A stretch of DNA of 64,000 nucleotides, from the NCBI GenBank assembly GCA_965216645.1, contig CBDCGJ010000067.1:1-64000 (forward strand). Direction: 5' to 3'. Shown piece by piece: positions 16,090-25,319 of the stretch. Position numbers and translations under genes: made by a program. Each line of letters begins with the position of its first letter. Position 1 is the first letter of the stretch. The notes under the pieces were generated by a model. It had not been told where the DNA came from, ran no database searches, and saw only the letters and a program-made list of their open reading frames with translations. Origin of the DNA: CBDCGJ01 sp965216645 (GTDB taxonomy: Bacteria; Pseudomonadota; Alphaproteobacteria; GCA-2731375).

Positions 16090-18174
16090 TCAATGCGCGC
16101 CGGGAGCCAGGCCCGCCAGCAGCAGCAACGCCACGATATTGGTGATCTTGATCATTGGATTGACCGCCGGGCCAGCCGTATCCTTGTAGGGATCGCCGAC
16201 CGTGTCGCCGGTCACCGCGGCTTTATGGGCTTCGGAGCCCTTGCCGCCGAGATTACCGTCCTCGATATACTTCTTGGCGTTATCCCAGGCACCGCCGCCC
16301 GCGGTCATGGAGATCGCGACGAACAGCCCGGTGACGATCACGCCCAGCAGCATGGCGCCCACCGCGGCGAAGGCGGCCGACTGATCGGCGATGCCCAGCA
16401 CTACAAAGTAAACCACGATCGGAGCCAGCACCGGCAGCAGCGAAGGCACGATCATTTCCTTGATCGCCGCCTTGGTCAAAAGGTCGACCGCCCGGCTGTA
16501 ATCCGGTTTGGTCGTGCCTTCCATGATGCCCGGTATCTCGCGGAACTGGCGCCGCACCTCCTCGACCACGGAACCGGCGGCACGGCCGACCGCGGTCATG
16601 CCCATGGCGGCGAACAGGTAAGGCAGCATGCCGCCGAGCAGCAGGCCGACCACCACATAGGGGTTGGACAAGCTGAAATCGACGGTCACGTCGGTGAAGA
16701 ACAGCTTCAGATCTTCCGTATAGGCCGCGAACAGCACCAGGGCTGCGAGACCGGCGGAACCGATAGCGTAGCCTTTGGTCACCGCCTTGGTGGTGTTGCC
16801 GACCGCGTCGAGCGCGTCCGTCGTGTTGCGCACGCCTTCGTCCAGTTCCGCCATTTCGGCGATGCCGCCGGCATTGTCGGTGACTGGGCCGTAGGCGTCC
16901 AACGCCACCACCATGCCGGCCAGCGCCAACATTGCGGAGGCGGCGATGGCGATGCCGAACAAACCGCTCAGGGAATAAGTGAGAATGATGCCCGCGCAGA
17001 TGATCACCGCCGGCACCGCCGTCGCTTCCATGGAGACCGCGAGGCCCTGAATGACGTTGGTGCCGTGGCCGGTTTCAGACGCCTTGGCGACGCTCCGCAC
17101 CGGGCGGTATTCGGTCGACGTGTAATACTCCGTCACCCAAATAATCAGTCCCGTAATCACCAAGCCGGTCAGCCCGCAGAAGAAGAGCGACAGCCCGGTG
17201 GTTTGAATCTTGCCGATGGTTATTGCGTCGGTCAGACCGATCATAATCATGGTGATGATGAACAGCGCAACCGCCGACAGCACCGCCGAGACGATGAAAC
17301 CTTTGTAGAGCGCGCCCATGATATTGTTGCTGGCACCGAGTTTGACGAAAAACGTCCCGACCACGGACGCCAAAATGCAAGCACCGCCGATCACCAGCGG
17401 ATAGATCATCATGGTCATCGCCTGCGCCGCATCGGTGAAGAAGATCGAGGCCAGCACCATGGTCGCGACCACGGTCACTGCATAGGTCTCAAACAGGTCG
17501 GCGGCCATGCCGGCGCAGTCGCCCACATTGTCGCCCACATTGTCGGCGATGGTGGCGGGATTGCGCGGATCGTCCTCCGGAATGCCGGCTTCCACCTTAC
17601 CGACCATGTCGCCGCCCACGTCGGCGCCCTTTGTGAAGATGCCGCCGCCGAGACGGGCAAAAATCGAAATCAGCGAGCCGCCGAAGCCGAGACCGACAAG
17701 GCCGTCAACCAGAGGCCGGCCGCCAATCCCCATGCCGTTCAGCAGGGCGAAATAACCGGCAACGGATAGCAGCGCCAAGCCGGCCACCAACATGCCGGTG
17801 ATGGCGCCGGATTTGAAGGCGATCTCCAGACCGCCGGCCAAGCTCGTCGCCGCAGCTTGCGTCGTGCGGACATTGGCGCGGACCGACACATACATGCCGA
17901 TATAACCCGCCGCACCCGACAGAATGGCGCCGATGGCGAAGCCGACGGCGGCGTACCAGCCGATCACGAACAGCACTAAAAAAACCACCACGCCGACGAT
18001 GGCGATGGTGGTGTATTGCCGGTTCAAATAGGCTTTCGCGCCCTCCTGCACCGCGCCGGCGATTTCCTGCATCCGCTCGTTGCCGGCGTCCGCCGACATC
18101 ACCGACTTGGCGGCCCAGATGCCATAGGCGACGGCCACAAAGCCGCAGACGATGGCGAATACCAAACCTGTCAT
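16090..18174 (-). CDS. hppA: K+-independent H+-translocating pyrophosphatase
   Basis: A 694-residue membrane pyrophosphatase that pumps protons using PPi hydrolysis. The substrate loops are clear: DVGGDMVGKVEAGIPEDDPR and NPATIADNVGDNVGD, and the C-terminal DTVGDPYKDTAGPAVNPMIK. The GNTTKAVTKG segment carries lysine where K+-dependent enzymes have alanine, so this is the K+-insensitive class as in Rhodospirillum rubrum. It has about 16 hydrophobic segments. A terminator follows the gene. Confidence 0.95.
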   Translation of the reverse strand: MTGLVFAIVCGFVAVAYGIWAAKSVMSADAGNERMQEIAGAVQEGAKAYLNRQYTTIAIVGVVVFLVLFVIGWYAAVGFAIGAILSGAAGYIGMYVSVRANVRTTQAAATSLAGGLEIAFKSGAITGMLVAGLALLSVAGYFALLNGMGIGGRPLVDGLVGLGFGGSLISIFARLGGGIFTKGADVGGDMVGKVEAGIPEDDPRNPATIADNVGDNVGDCAGMAADLFETYAVTVVATMVLASIFFTDAAQAMTMMIYPLVIGGACILASVVGTFFVKLGASNNIMGALYKGFIVSAVLSAVALFIITMIMIGLTDAITIGKIQTTGLSLFFCGLTGLVITGLIIWVTEYYTSTEYRPVRSVAKASETGHGTNVIQGLAVSMEATAVPAVIICAGIILTYSLSGLFGIAIAASAMLALAGMVVALDAYGPVTDNAGGIAEMAELDEGVRNTTDALDAVGNTTKAVTKGYAIGSAGLAALVLFAAYTEDLKLFFTDVTVDFSLSNPYVVVGLLLGGMLPYLFAAMGMTAVGRAAGSVVEEVRRQFREIPGIMEGTTKPDYSRAVDLLTKAAIKEMIVPSLLPVLAPIVVYFVVLGIADQSAAFAAVGAMLLGVIVTGLFVAISMTAGGGAWDNAKKYIEDGNLGGKGSEAHKAAVTGDTVGDPYKDTAGPAVNPMIKITNIVALLLLAGLAPGAH

Positions 18175-18348
18175 TCCAAAACCCCTCTCAGTCTTACCCG
18201 TGAAATTGGCCCGCGGCGTCGCGGGAAGCGCGCCAGGCCGCCCAGAATCGATCTCTGTCCCGAAAACGCGCGCGGAACATACGGGAGATGGTTGGAGAAC
18301 GCAACAATCGGTTCCGCCTTGATAATCAAGGCGCTCGCGGCCCCGCGA

Positions 18349-19536
18349 TTACGCGATGCGCGGCCCCGTTCGACCGCCGCGCATGCTCCAGATCACCAGC
18401 GCAAAGGCGACGAAAACCAAGGGAATCGCCGCCCAATTGATGACCTGCCAATCGAACAGATGCAGCAGGGTGCCGGACAGGAAGGAGGCGGTGGCCGTCG
18501 TGCCGAAGACCAGGAAATCGTTGGCGGCTTGCGTTTTGGCCCGCTCCGCCGGGCTATGCACTTCGGTCAGCAAGGTGGTCGCGGCAATGAAGACGAAATT
18601 CCAACCCAAGCCGACGATCAACAACGCGCCCCAGAAATTCAGGAAGGCGATGCCCTGCAGATCGATGATCGGCGCCGCCAGCAGCAGCGCGACACCGGTC
18701 AGCATCACCCGGTGCAGGCCAAATCGGCTAATCAGGGTGCCGGTGAAGAAGGACGGACCGAACATGCCGATGACATGCCACTGGATCACCTGCCCCGCAT
18801 CCGCATCGACGAAGCCGCAACCCAACATGGCCAATGGCGTGGCGGTCATCAGCAGGCTCATTACCCCATAGGCCAGCATGCCGCAGCCGGCGGCGACGAT
18901 AAACTTCTTGGTCGCCATGATCTGCCAGATCGAGCGGGTCTTGGCGTCCGCCTCCTCCTGACTCAAGGTCGGAATCCGCAGGAAAGCAAGAAGACCGACC
19001 ACAACCAGAAGGAAACAGAGTACCGTCAAATAACTGCCGAGATAGGTGACATCGGGCACCAGATCCCGGGTCCAGATCGCCACCTGGGGTCCCAGAAACG
19101 CCGCGGCGACACCGCCGGCCAGGACCCAGGAGACCGACTTCGCCTTCAACTCCTCCGGCGCCGCGTCGGCCACGGCGAAACGGTAGTATTGGCAAAAGGC
19201 GTTGTAACAGCCGATCAGTAAGGTGCCGACGCAGAACAGGGTAAAATGCTGACTATAAACCGCGACGCTGCAGATCACGGCACCGACCACGCCGACGCCA
19301 GCGCCGAGGATAAATCCCGTCCGGCGCCCGAAACGCCCCATAAACAGCGACGCTGGAATGGTCGTGCAGGCGGTTCCCAGGATCACCATGGTCACCGGCA
19401 AAGTGGCGAAGGCCTTGTCCGGCGCCAACTCGTACCCGATCAAGCCGCCGATGAAGAAAATCGTGGTCTGTCCGCCAACGAAAATGGCCTGGCAGACGGC
19501 CAGCAATAGGATGTTGCGCAAATGGGTCGAGGTCAT
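18349..19536 (-). CDS. MFS transporter
   Basis: The 395-residue protein has about 12 membrane segments. The loop motif is seen as GRFGRRTGF near residue 67 and a central charged linker (LSQEEADAKTRSIW) parts the halves. AQYYR-like CQYYRFAVADAAP after segment 4 resembles MFS members of unknown substrate. It lies 55 bases downstream of the FliL-like gene on the same strand. Confidence 0.83.
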   Translation of the reverse strand: MTSTHLRNILLLAVCQAIFVGGQTTIFFIGGLIGYELAPDKAFATLPVTMVILGTACTTIPASLFMGRFGRRTGFILGAGVGVVGAVICSVAVYSQHFTLFCVGTLLIGCYNAFCQYYRFAVADAAPEELKAKSVSWVLAGGVAAAFLGPQVAIWTRDLVPDVTYLGSYLTVLCFLLVVVGLLAFLRIPTLSQEEADAKTRSIWQIMATKKFIVAAGCGMLAYGVMSLLMTATPLAMLGCGFVDADAGQVIQWHVIGMFGPSFFTGTLISRFGLHRVMLTGVALLLAAPIIDLQGIAFLNFWGALLIVGLGWNFVFIAATTLLTEVHSPAERAKTQAANDFLVFGTTATASFLSGTLLHLFDWQVINWAAIPLVFVAFALVIWSMRGGRTGPRIA

Positions 19537-19591
19537 GAAACAGCACCGAAAGCGCGCCGGAACCGGCGCCCGTCACAGATATCGCGTAAAC

Positions 19592-20053
19592 TTATTTGCC
19601 CCGCGCGGCTTGCGTGACCAGGACGTCACGCACAATGTCGCCTCGCGGCAGCGCCTTGATGACTTTGATCAGCCGCGACTTAATAGCAAGAACGTCGATA
19701 TTTTCCAAACCGTCCGTTGTCACCACCGGCCGAGTGACCAACTCGACCACGATCGCGTCCTGCAATTTCGGGAGATATTGCCGGACCAACAGCCGGTCCG
19801 ACGTATTCGCCACTTCAAGCTGGATATCGAGAAAGATCTGATATCGGATCGCCCCCTGCTGAATCACCGGAACGATGATCTTTTCGATCGGGATATAGGA
19901 GGGCGGCTCTTCGTCCTTGACTTCGGCGTCCGGCGTCTTCGCCTGCGCGTCGCCGAGGCCGATCAGGGCAAGGTTATCCGTGGCGTAGAGGCCGCCGAAA
20001 CCGCCGCCCACCACCAGGATTAACGTCAATACTATGATTACGATCTTTTTCAC
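19592..20053 (-). CDS. FliL-like single-pass membrane protein
   Basis: A 153-residue protein with one N-terminal membrane helix (KIVIIVLTLILVVGGGFGGLYA), a linker rich in acidic residues, and a soluble domain from IPIEKIIVPV to the conserved-type end LPRGDIVRDVLVT. Arrangement and size resemble FliL, a flagellar motor accessory protein, but no flagellar gene lies beside it. I infer only a FliL-like fold facing the periplasm. It follows thiL by 24 bases. Confidence 0.6.
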   Translation of the reverse strand: MKKIVIIVLTLILVVGGGFGGLYATDNLALIGLGDAQAKTPDAEVKDEEPPSYIPIEKIIVPVIQQGAIRYQIFLDIQLEVANTSDRLLVRQYLPKLQDAIVVELVTRPVVTTDGLENIDVLAIKSRLIKVIKALPRGDIVRDVLVTQAARGK

Positions 20054-20077
20054 CCAAGCAGTCTAGCCGGCGAATGG

Positions 20078-21046
20078 TTAAAAATGCCTATAGCCCCGGT
20101 CACTTATTTCAAGGCTCTCCCCCGCCTCGTCCAGCAGCTGAACCCCCTCACCGGCGACGATATGCCCGACTTGGGTAGTCCGCGTCTTGATCTCGGATGC
20201 GGGATGCCAGGAGGCGGGCGCGGTGAACAGCAGCTCATAATCGTCGCCGCCGGCGATCACGGCACGCCAGAAATCGGGCGAGCGCTCGATCGCGGCCGCC
20301 GCGGCGGACAGAGGTAATTGATCCCGGCGTACCCGGGCACCGACCTTCGATTCCTCCAACAAATGGCCAAGATCGGCAAGGAATCCATCGGAAATATCGA
20401 TGGCCGCATGGGCGACACCGCGCAGCGCTCGGCCCAGCGACAGGCGCGGGCGGGGCAGTCGGTAACGGTTTTTCAGCTCATCCGCCCCATTTGTCGCAAG
20501 TTGCCCCCGCAACACTGCCAGCCCCAAGGCCGCATCGCCGAGACTACCCGACACGTATATCGCGTCGCCAACCTGGGCCCCGTCGCGCCGGAGCGCGGTC
20601 CTTTCGGGCACGGTCCCAAGCGCTGTCAGCGAAAGCACCAAAGGACCCGGCGTACGCACCGTATCGCCGCCGAGCAGGGCAATGCCATACTCGTCCTGAT
20701 CCCGCGCCAAACCTTGGCAGAAAGCGGCGATCCAGCGCTCGTCGATCGCCGTCGGCCACGCCGTCGTCAACAGATAGCCGTGGGGTTTGGCGCCCATGCT
20801 GGCCAAATCCGAGAGATTGACCCGCAATAGTTTGCGGCCGACGAGGTCGGGCGGATCGTCGGGGAGAAAGTGCACGCCGGCGACCATGGCATCCGCCGTG
20901 GTCACCAGCTCCCGCCCCGGCGGCAATCGGGTCACGGCGGCATCGTCGCGGAGCTCCAAACCATCCGGCGCGGCGGCGGCCAGCGGCCGGAAATAGCGGC
21001 GGATCAGATCGAATTCACCTATTGGCGGCTTGGCTGTCGTCGCCAT
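20078..21046 (-). CDS. thiL: thiamine-phosphate kinase
   Basis: A 322-residue AIR-synthase-like kinase that makes thiamine diphosphate. Visible are the start GEFDLIRRYF, LRDDAAV, the metal-binding VTTADAMVAGVHF, NLSDLASMGAKP, GGDTVRTPG and the C-terminal AIDISDGFLADLGH and GGDDYELLFT. The ATG at 21046 (MATTAKPP) fits the family start; the longer frame is extra. It overlaps the nusB end by 32 bases. Confidence 0.94.
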   Translation of the reverse strand: MATTAKPPIGEFDLIRRYFRPLAAAAPDGLELRDDAAVTRLPPGRELVTTADAMVAGVHFLPDDPPDLVGRKLLRVNLSDLASMGAKPHGYLLTTAWPTAIDERWIAAFCQGLARDQDEYGIALLGGDTVRTPGPLVLSLTALGTVPERTALRRDGAQVGDAIYVSGSLGDAALGLAVLRGQLATNGADELKNRYRLPRPRLSLGRALRGVAHAAIDISDGFLADLGHLLEESKVGARVRRDQLPLSAAAAAIERSPDFWRAVIAGGDDYELLFTAPASWHPASEIKTRTTQVGHIVAGEGVQLLDEAGESLEISDRGYRHF

Positions 21047-21533
21047 GGCCGGCGCCCCGTTCTTCCTGCCGCAACTGTTTGGCGACGCGGTCGAGTACGG
21101 CATTCACCATCGCCGGCTCGTCCTCTCCATAAAAATCCTTCGCCAACTCAACATATTCATTGATAATCACGCGAAACGGCACGTCGGGGCGCATCTGCAG
21201 TTCGTAGGCCCCGCAGCGCATGATATTGCGCAGAATCTTCTCCAGACGCTCGACCGGCCAGCGCTCCGGCAGGGCGGCGGCGAGATAGCGGTCAAGCTCT
21301 CCCTGGCGCCGGCTGACGCCGCGGGCGACATCGGAAAACATGGTCCGATCCATATCGAGCGCGGTCGGATCCTGGCCGTCTTTCTCCACCGTGGCGCCGG
21401 ACCGGTGGGCCAGAAACTCGAGGATAATGCTTTCGATATCCTGGGCACCGTCCTCGAATTGATAAACCGCTTGCAAAGCTGCCAATCGCGCGGCGCTGCG
21501 GCGGCCGAAACTGACTGTCGGCGATTTCGTCAT
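21015..21533 (-). CDS. nusB: transcription antitermination factor NusB
   Basis: A 172-residue all-helical NusB: ARLAALQAVYQFE at the N-terminus, then RNIMRCGAYELQMRPDVPFRVIINEYVELAKDFYGEDEPAMVNAVLD. It acts with NusE in rRNA antitermination. The ATG at 21533 forms a TGATG overlap with the ribH stop; a GTG just before is less likely. The C-terminal tail (QEERGAGHGDDSQAANR) is charged and probably disordered. Confidence 0.95.
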   Translation of the reverse strand: MTKSPTVSFGRRSAARLAALQAVYQFEDGAQDIESIILEFLAHRSGATVEKDGQDPTALDMDRTMFSDVARGVSRRQGELDRYLAAALPERWPVERLEKILRNIMRCGAYELQMRPDVPFRVIINEYVELAKDFYGEDEPAMVNAVLDRVAKQLRQEERGAGHGDDSQAANR

Positions 21534-21997
21534 CACCCGGCCAAACCGAAACGTTGGCGTGCGCGGGACATGGTCAGGGCCGCGGCGGCGAATTCGCGGC
21601 CTTTGTTCTTGTCATTGCGGGAGGCGCGAGCCCAAGCCTGATCCCGGTTTTCCACCGTCAGCACGCCATTGGCGATGGCGAGCTGCTTGTTTGTGGTCAG
21701 ATCCATCAACCCGCGGGCGGATTGGGTGCAGACATGATCGAAATGGGCGGTTTCGCCGCGGATCACGCAACCCAAGGCGATAAATCCGTCATAATGGACA
21801 CCGTCCACGCCCTCTTCCATCGCTTTCGCCACGATCGCGATCAGACCGGGGATCTCCAGAGCGCCGGGTACTTCGATGCGCTCATAGCCGGCGTTCGCGC
21901 GCGCCAGCTCCTCGATCGCGCCGGCCGCCAACTCGTCGGCGATATCCTCGTAAAACCGCGCCTCGACGATGAGGAACTTGAGGCCTTCGTCCGCCAT
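21533..21997 (-). CDS. ribH: 6,7-dimethyl-8-ribityllumazine synthase (RibH1)
   Basis: A 154-residue lumazine synthase that makes the riboflavin precursor. Motifs: PGALEIPG, the ALGCVIRGETAHFDHVC segment with the catalytic histidine, and ANGVLTVENRDQAWAR. This copy is in the nusB-thiL cluster and is the housekeeping type. A second, different copy lies at 43274-43762. The stop overlaps nusB. Confidence 0.95.
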   Translation of the reverse strand: MADEGLKFLIVEARFYEDIADELAAGAIEELARANAGYERIEVPGALEIPGLIAIVAKAMEEGVDGVHYDGFIALGCVIRGETAHFDHVCTQSARGLMDLTTNKQLAIANGVLTVENRDQAWARASRNDKNKGREFAAAALTMSRARQRFGLAG

Positions 21998-22001
21998 CCG
22001 C

Positions 22002-23144
22002 TCAGCCCCCTGGCATGTCGATTTCCCGGGTGCCGACGACCTTCAGGCCGTAACCTTCCAGGCCGACGATATTGTATTTGCTGTTGGTCGCCAGGATCAT
22101 CTCATGGACGCCAAGATCGGCCAGGATTTGCGCGCCGATGCCGTAATCGCGCAGACGCACCTGCTCCACGGGCTGCCCGACCCGCTTGCGGACATTGTCG
22201 GAGACCGCTTTCGGCATCGCCTCGCGAATGAGCACGACCACGCCGCGCTCCTCCATGGCGATCATCTGCATTGCCGATTGCAGCAGATTGGCCTTACCGC
22301 CGAGATCGCCCAACACGTCGCTCAGGACATCCAAGGCATGCATGCGCACCAACACCGGCCCGGGTTGGCTCAAATCGCCCTTCACCAACGCGATATGCTC
22401 CGAATAGTGAATCGTGTTGACATAAACATACATGTGGAAATGGCCGCCATGCAGGCTATCCAGATCCGCTTCCAAAGTCCGCTTGACGTATTTCTCCGTC
22501 ATCCGTCGGTATTGGATCAGATCGGCGATGGTGCCGATGCGCAGGCCGTGGAACTGGGCGAACTGGACCAGATCCGGCAGCCGCGCCATGGTACCGTCGT
22601 CGTTCATGATCTCGCAGATCACGGCAGAAGGGTTGAGGCCGGCCATGCGGGCGATGTCGACCGCGGCCTCGGTATGGCCGGCCCGCACCAGCACGCCGCC
22701 TTCCCGCGCACGCAACGGGAAGACATGGCCCGGTGTGGTGATGTCCTTGGCCCCCTTCTCATCATCGATAGCGACTTGGATGGTCAAAGCCCGATCGGCG
22801 GCGGAAATACCGGTGGTGACGCCGTCCCGCGCTTCAATGGAAACGGTGAAGCCTGTACCGAGACGGGACTGGTTGCGCTTCTCCATCAGATTGAGGCCGA
22901 GTTCCTCGACCCGTTCGCCGGTCAGCGCCAGGCAGATCAGACCGCGGCCGTATTTGGCCATGAAATTGATCTGTTCGGCATCGCAAAACGACGCCGGAAT
23001 AATCAGGTCGCCCTCGTTTTCCCGATCCTCGTCGTCGATCAGAATGAACATTCGCCCGGCCCGGGCATCCTCCAGGATCTCGTCGATATCCGACAAGTAG
23101 TCGTGACGTTTCACGGTAGCGGCCAGGCTGCGCGGTTGACTCAC
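22002..23144 (-). CDS. ribB: RibBA-like: DHBP synthase with degenerate GTP cyclohydrolase II domain
   Basis: The 380-residue protein has an intact N-terminal 3,4-dihydroxy-2-butanone-4-phosphate synthase domain: DDEDRENEGDLIIPA, TGISAADRA, HVFPLRAREGGVLVRAGHTEAAVDIARMAG. The C-terminal half is shaped like GTP cyclohydrolase II but the zinc cysteines of the usual C-LTGDVFGS-RCDC stretch are absent (VRMHALDVLSDVLGDLGG). So only the DHBP synthase step is likely active, and another ribA must exist elsewhere. Overlaps ribE by 4 bases. Confidence 0.9.
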   Translation of the reverse strand: MSQPRSLAATVKRHDYLSDIDEILEDARAGRMFILIDDEDRENEGDLIIPASFCDAEQINFMAKYGRGLICLALTGERVEELGLNLMEKRNQSRLGTGFTVSIEARDGVTTGISAADRALTIQVAIDDEKGAKDITTPGHVFPLRAREGGVLVRAGHTEAAVDIARMAGLNPSAVICEIMNDDGTMARLPDLVQFAQFHGLRIGTIADLIQYRRMTEKYVKRTLEADLDSLHGGHFHMYVYVNTIHYSEHIALVKGDLSQPGPVLVRMHALDVLSDVLGDLGGKANLLQSAMQMIAMEERGVVVLIREAMPKAVSDNVRKRVGQPVEQVRLRDYGIGAQILADLGVHEMILATNSKYNIVGLEGYGLKVVGTREIDMPGG

Positions 23145-23734
23145 GAAGTTTCCCTTTCCAGCAGGCGCGCGACATAACGCGCCAGCATATCGATTTCCAG
23201 ATTGACCCGGTCGCCGACCTCGGCGCGGCCGAAAGTGGTTTGCTCCAGCGTGTGCGGGATCAAATTGACGCCGAAGCGGTTACCCTCGACTTCATTCACC
23301 GTCAATGAAACGCCATTTATCGCAATGGAGCCTTTCGAAGCGATGAAGCGGCTCAATTCGTCCGGCGCGTCGAACTGGTAGCGGATCGATTCCCCTTCCG
23401 GCGTTTTGCCGGCGATGGTGCCGACGCCGTCGACATGGCCGGAGACGATGTGGCCGCCGATCTCATCACCGACCTTCAACGAACGTTCCAGATTGATGCC
23501 GCTGTCGGCTTGCCAGTCAGCCATATTGGTACAATCGAGGGTTTCCTGCGAAGCCGTCACCTTGAAGGCCTTGTCACCCTTACTGACGACGGTCAGGCAG
23601 ATCCCGGAACAGGCGATGGAGGCCCCGATTTCGACCTTCTCCAGGTCGAAGGCGGTTTCAATGGTCAAATGTACGTCGCCGGCCCGCTCGATTTCTCGCA
23701 CGCGGCCGACATCGGTGATGATGCCTGTAAACAT
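23141..23734 (-). CDS. ribE: riboflavin synthase, alpha subunit
   Basis: A 197-residue protein of two lumazine-binding barrels. Each repeat is seen: MFTGIITDVGRV with GASIACSGICLTVV, and GGHIVSGHVDGVGTI with SIAINGVSLTVNEV. It converts two lumazines to riboflavin and the pyrimidine substrate of RibH. It lies between ribD (8 bases upstream) and ribBA. Confidence 0.95.
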   Translation of the reverse strand: MFTGIITDVGRVREIERAGDVHLTIETAFDLEKVEIGASIACSGICLTVVSKGDKAFKVTASQETLDCTNMADWQADSGINLERSLKVGDEIGGHIVSGHVDGVGTIAGKTPEGESIRYQFDAPDELSRFIASKGSIAINGVSLTVNEVEGNRFGVNLIPHTLEQTTFGRAEVGDRVNLEIDMLARYVARLLERETS

Positions 23735-23742
23735 GCCCCTAA

Positions 23743-24828
23743 TTAAGCCTGAACGTCATAGATTTCAAACAAGTCTTTGCCGACCAGCCGGCTGTCGATA
23801 CGGGAGAACGCCGCCGCATCCGCCAAATTCTCGATGTCGAGCGCGTCGAAAACGGACAATCCGTCGCCGCCAAGCACCATGGGCGCGCGGAACCAGTACA
23901 GGCGATCCACCAGTTTTGCCCTCAAAAACGCGCCGGACAGACGCGCGCCGGCCTCGACCAACAAACGGGTTATCCCCCGCGCCGACAAATCCGAGAGCAC
24001 GGCCGCCAGATCCAACCCGTCTTCGCCCATCGGAACGGTTATCGTTTTGACGCCGGTCATCGTTGCTTCGACACCGGATGCGCAATAACGCCAGACCGGC
24101 ACCTCATCGGCGGACGCCGCCAGCGCCGTTTCCGGGTCAAGGCGACCCTGTCCGTCCAAAACGACTCGCACAGGACTGAGCCCCGCCATCCCCGGCAAGC
24201 GGCAGGTCATCGACGGATTGTCCGCGATGACGGTCCCCATACCGGTCAAAATGGCGTCGTAGCCAGCCCGAAGATAATGTCCCCAGGCCCGCGCGTCCTG
24301 CCCCGTGATCCATTGACTATGCCCGGTCGCGGTGGCAATCCGCCCGTCCAGGCTTGTGGCCAGTTTCATGGCGACCAGCGGCCGACCACGCCGAACCCGG
24401 CTGAAGAAACCGGCGTTCAAGCTTTCCGCCGCGTCCCCCAACGTTCCAGCCTCTACTTCGATCCCGGCCGCCCGCAGTTTCTCCAACCCCTGCCCCCGAA
24501 CCCGTGGGTCGGGGTCCTCGACCGCGGCTACGACACGCGCCACGCCGAACGCGATCAGCGCTTCGGCACAGGGCGGTGTCTCACCATGATGACTGCAGGG
24601 TTCGAGACTGACATAAGCCGTCGCGCCCCGGCTTCCGGCGCCGGCCTGTTCGAGGGCCACCGTTTCGGCGTGAGGCCGGCCGCCGGGCTGGGTCCAGCCC
24701 CGGCCGATCATCCGGCCATCCTTGACAATCACGCATCCGACCGCGGGATTGGGCCAGACATTGCCGAGGCCGCGCCGGGCCAAGCGCAGTGCGAGCGCCA
24801 TATAACGCCGGTCCCGCTCCTCACCCAT
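23743..24828 (-). CDS. ribD: bifunctional riboflavin deaminase/reductase RibD
   Basis: A 361-residue protein. The N-terminal deaminase has the zinc motif HAETVALEQAG and PCSHHGETPPCAEAL; the C-terminal reductase begins at RPLVAMKLATSLDGRIAT and holds the LLVEAGARLSGAFL strand. It performs the second and third steps from GTP to riboflavin. No FMN riboswitch is seen upstream; the gene follows nrdR by 18 bases. Confidence 0.95.
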   Translation of the reverse strand: MGEERDRRYMALALRLARRGLGNVWPNPAVGCVIVKDGRMIGRGWTQPGGRPHAETVALEQAGAGSRGATAYVSLEPCSHHGETPPCAEALIAFGVARVVAAVEDPDPRVRGQGLEKLRAAGIEVEAGTLGDAAESLNAGFFSRVRRGRPLVAMKLATSLDGRIATATGHSQWITGQDARAWGHYLRAGYDAILTGMGTVIADNPSMTCRLPGMAGLSPVRVVLDGQGRLDPETALAASADEVPVWRYCASGVEATMTGVKTITVPMGEDGLDLAAVLSDLSARGITRLLVEAGARLSGAFLRAKLVDRLYWFRAPMVLGGDGLSVFDALDIENLADAAAFSRIDSRLVGKDLFEIYDVQA

Positions 24829-24846
24829 GACGGTCAGCCGGTCCGA

Positions 24847-25302
24847 TCAGTCGGAATCCGTCAGCTCGCCGACGAACTCCTCGAAATCCCGAGCCTCGCG
24901 GAAATTTCTATAGACCGACGCGAAGCGGACATAAGCGACTGGGTCGAGCTGCGCGAGAGCCTCCATCACCAGCTCGCCGACATAGACCGACTTGATCTCG
25001 GTCTCGCCGGAACTTTCCAAACGGCGCTGAATGCTGTTGACGATGCGTTCGATCCGCTCCTCATCGATGGGCCGCTTGCGAGAGGCGATTTGGATCGAGC
25101 GCATCAGTTTATCCCGGTCGAAGGGCGACCGCTTGCCGTTGCGCTTAATGATCGTCAGGTCACGGAGATGCACCCGCTCGAAGGTGGTGAAGCGAGAGCC
25201 GCAATCGGGACAAAATCGCCGGCGTCGAATGGCCGTGTTGTCGTCGGTCGGACGGGAATCCTTCACTTGCGTGTCATTGGAAGCGCAAAACGGGCAACGC
25301 AT
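24847..25302 (-). CDS. nrdR: transcriptional repressor NrdR
   Basis: A 151-residue regulator of ribonucleotide reductase genes. The zinc ribbon uses MRCPFC and FCPDCGSRF; the ATP-cone follows from VIKRNGKRSPFDRDKLMRSIQIA. Its place between glyA and ribD is the usual alphaproteobacterial order. Confidence 0.95.
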   Translation of the reverse strand: MRCPFCASNDTQVKDSRPTDDNTAIRRRRFCPDCGSRFTTFERVHLRDLTIIKRNGKRSPFDRDKLMRSIQIASRKRPIDEERIERIVNSIQRRLESSGETEIKSVYVGELVMEALAQLDPVAYVRFASVYRNFREARDFEEFVGELTDSD

Positions 25303-25319
25303 GGCTCAATCCTATTCCG

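Noticed and set aside
16093..17769. Long plus-strand open frame opposite the pyrophosphatase gene
   Set aside because: It is the antisense shadow of a conserved GC-rich gene: low-complexity His/Gly/Arg product, no family similarity, no ribosome site.
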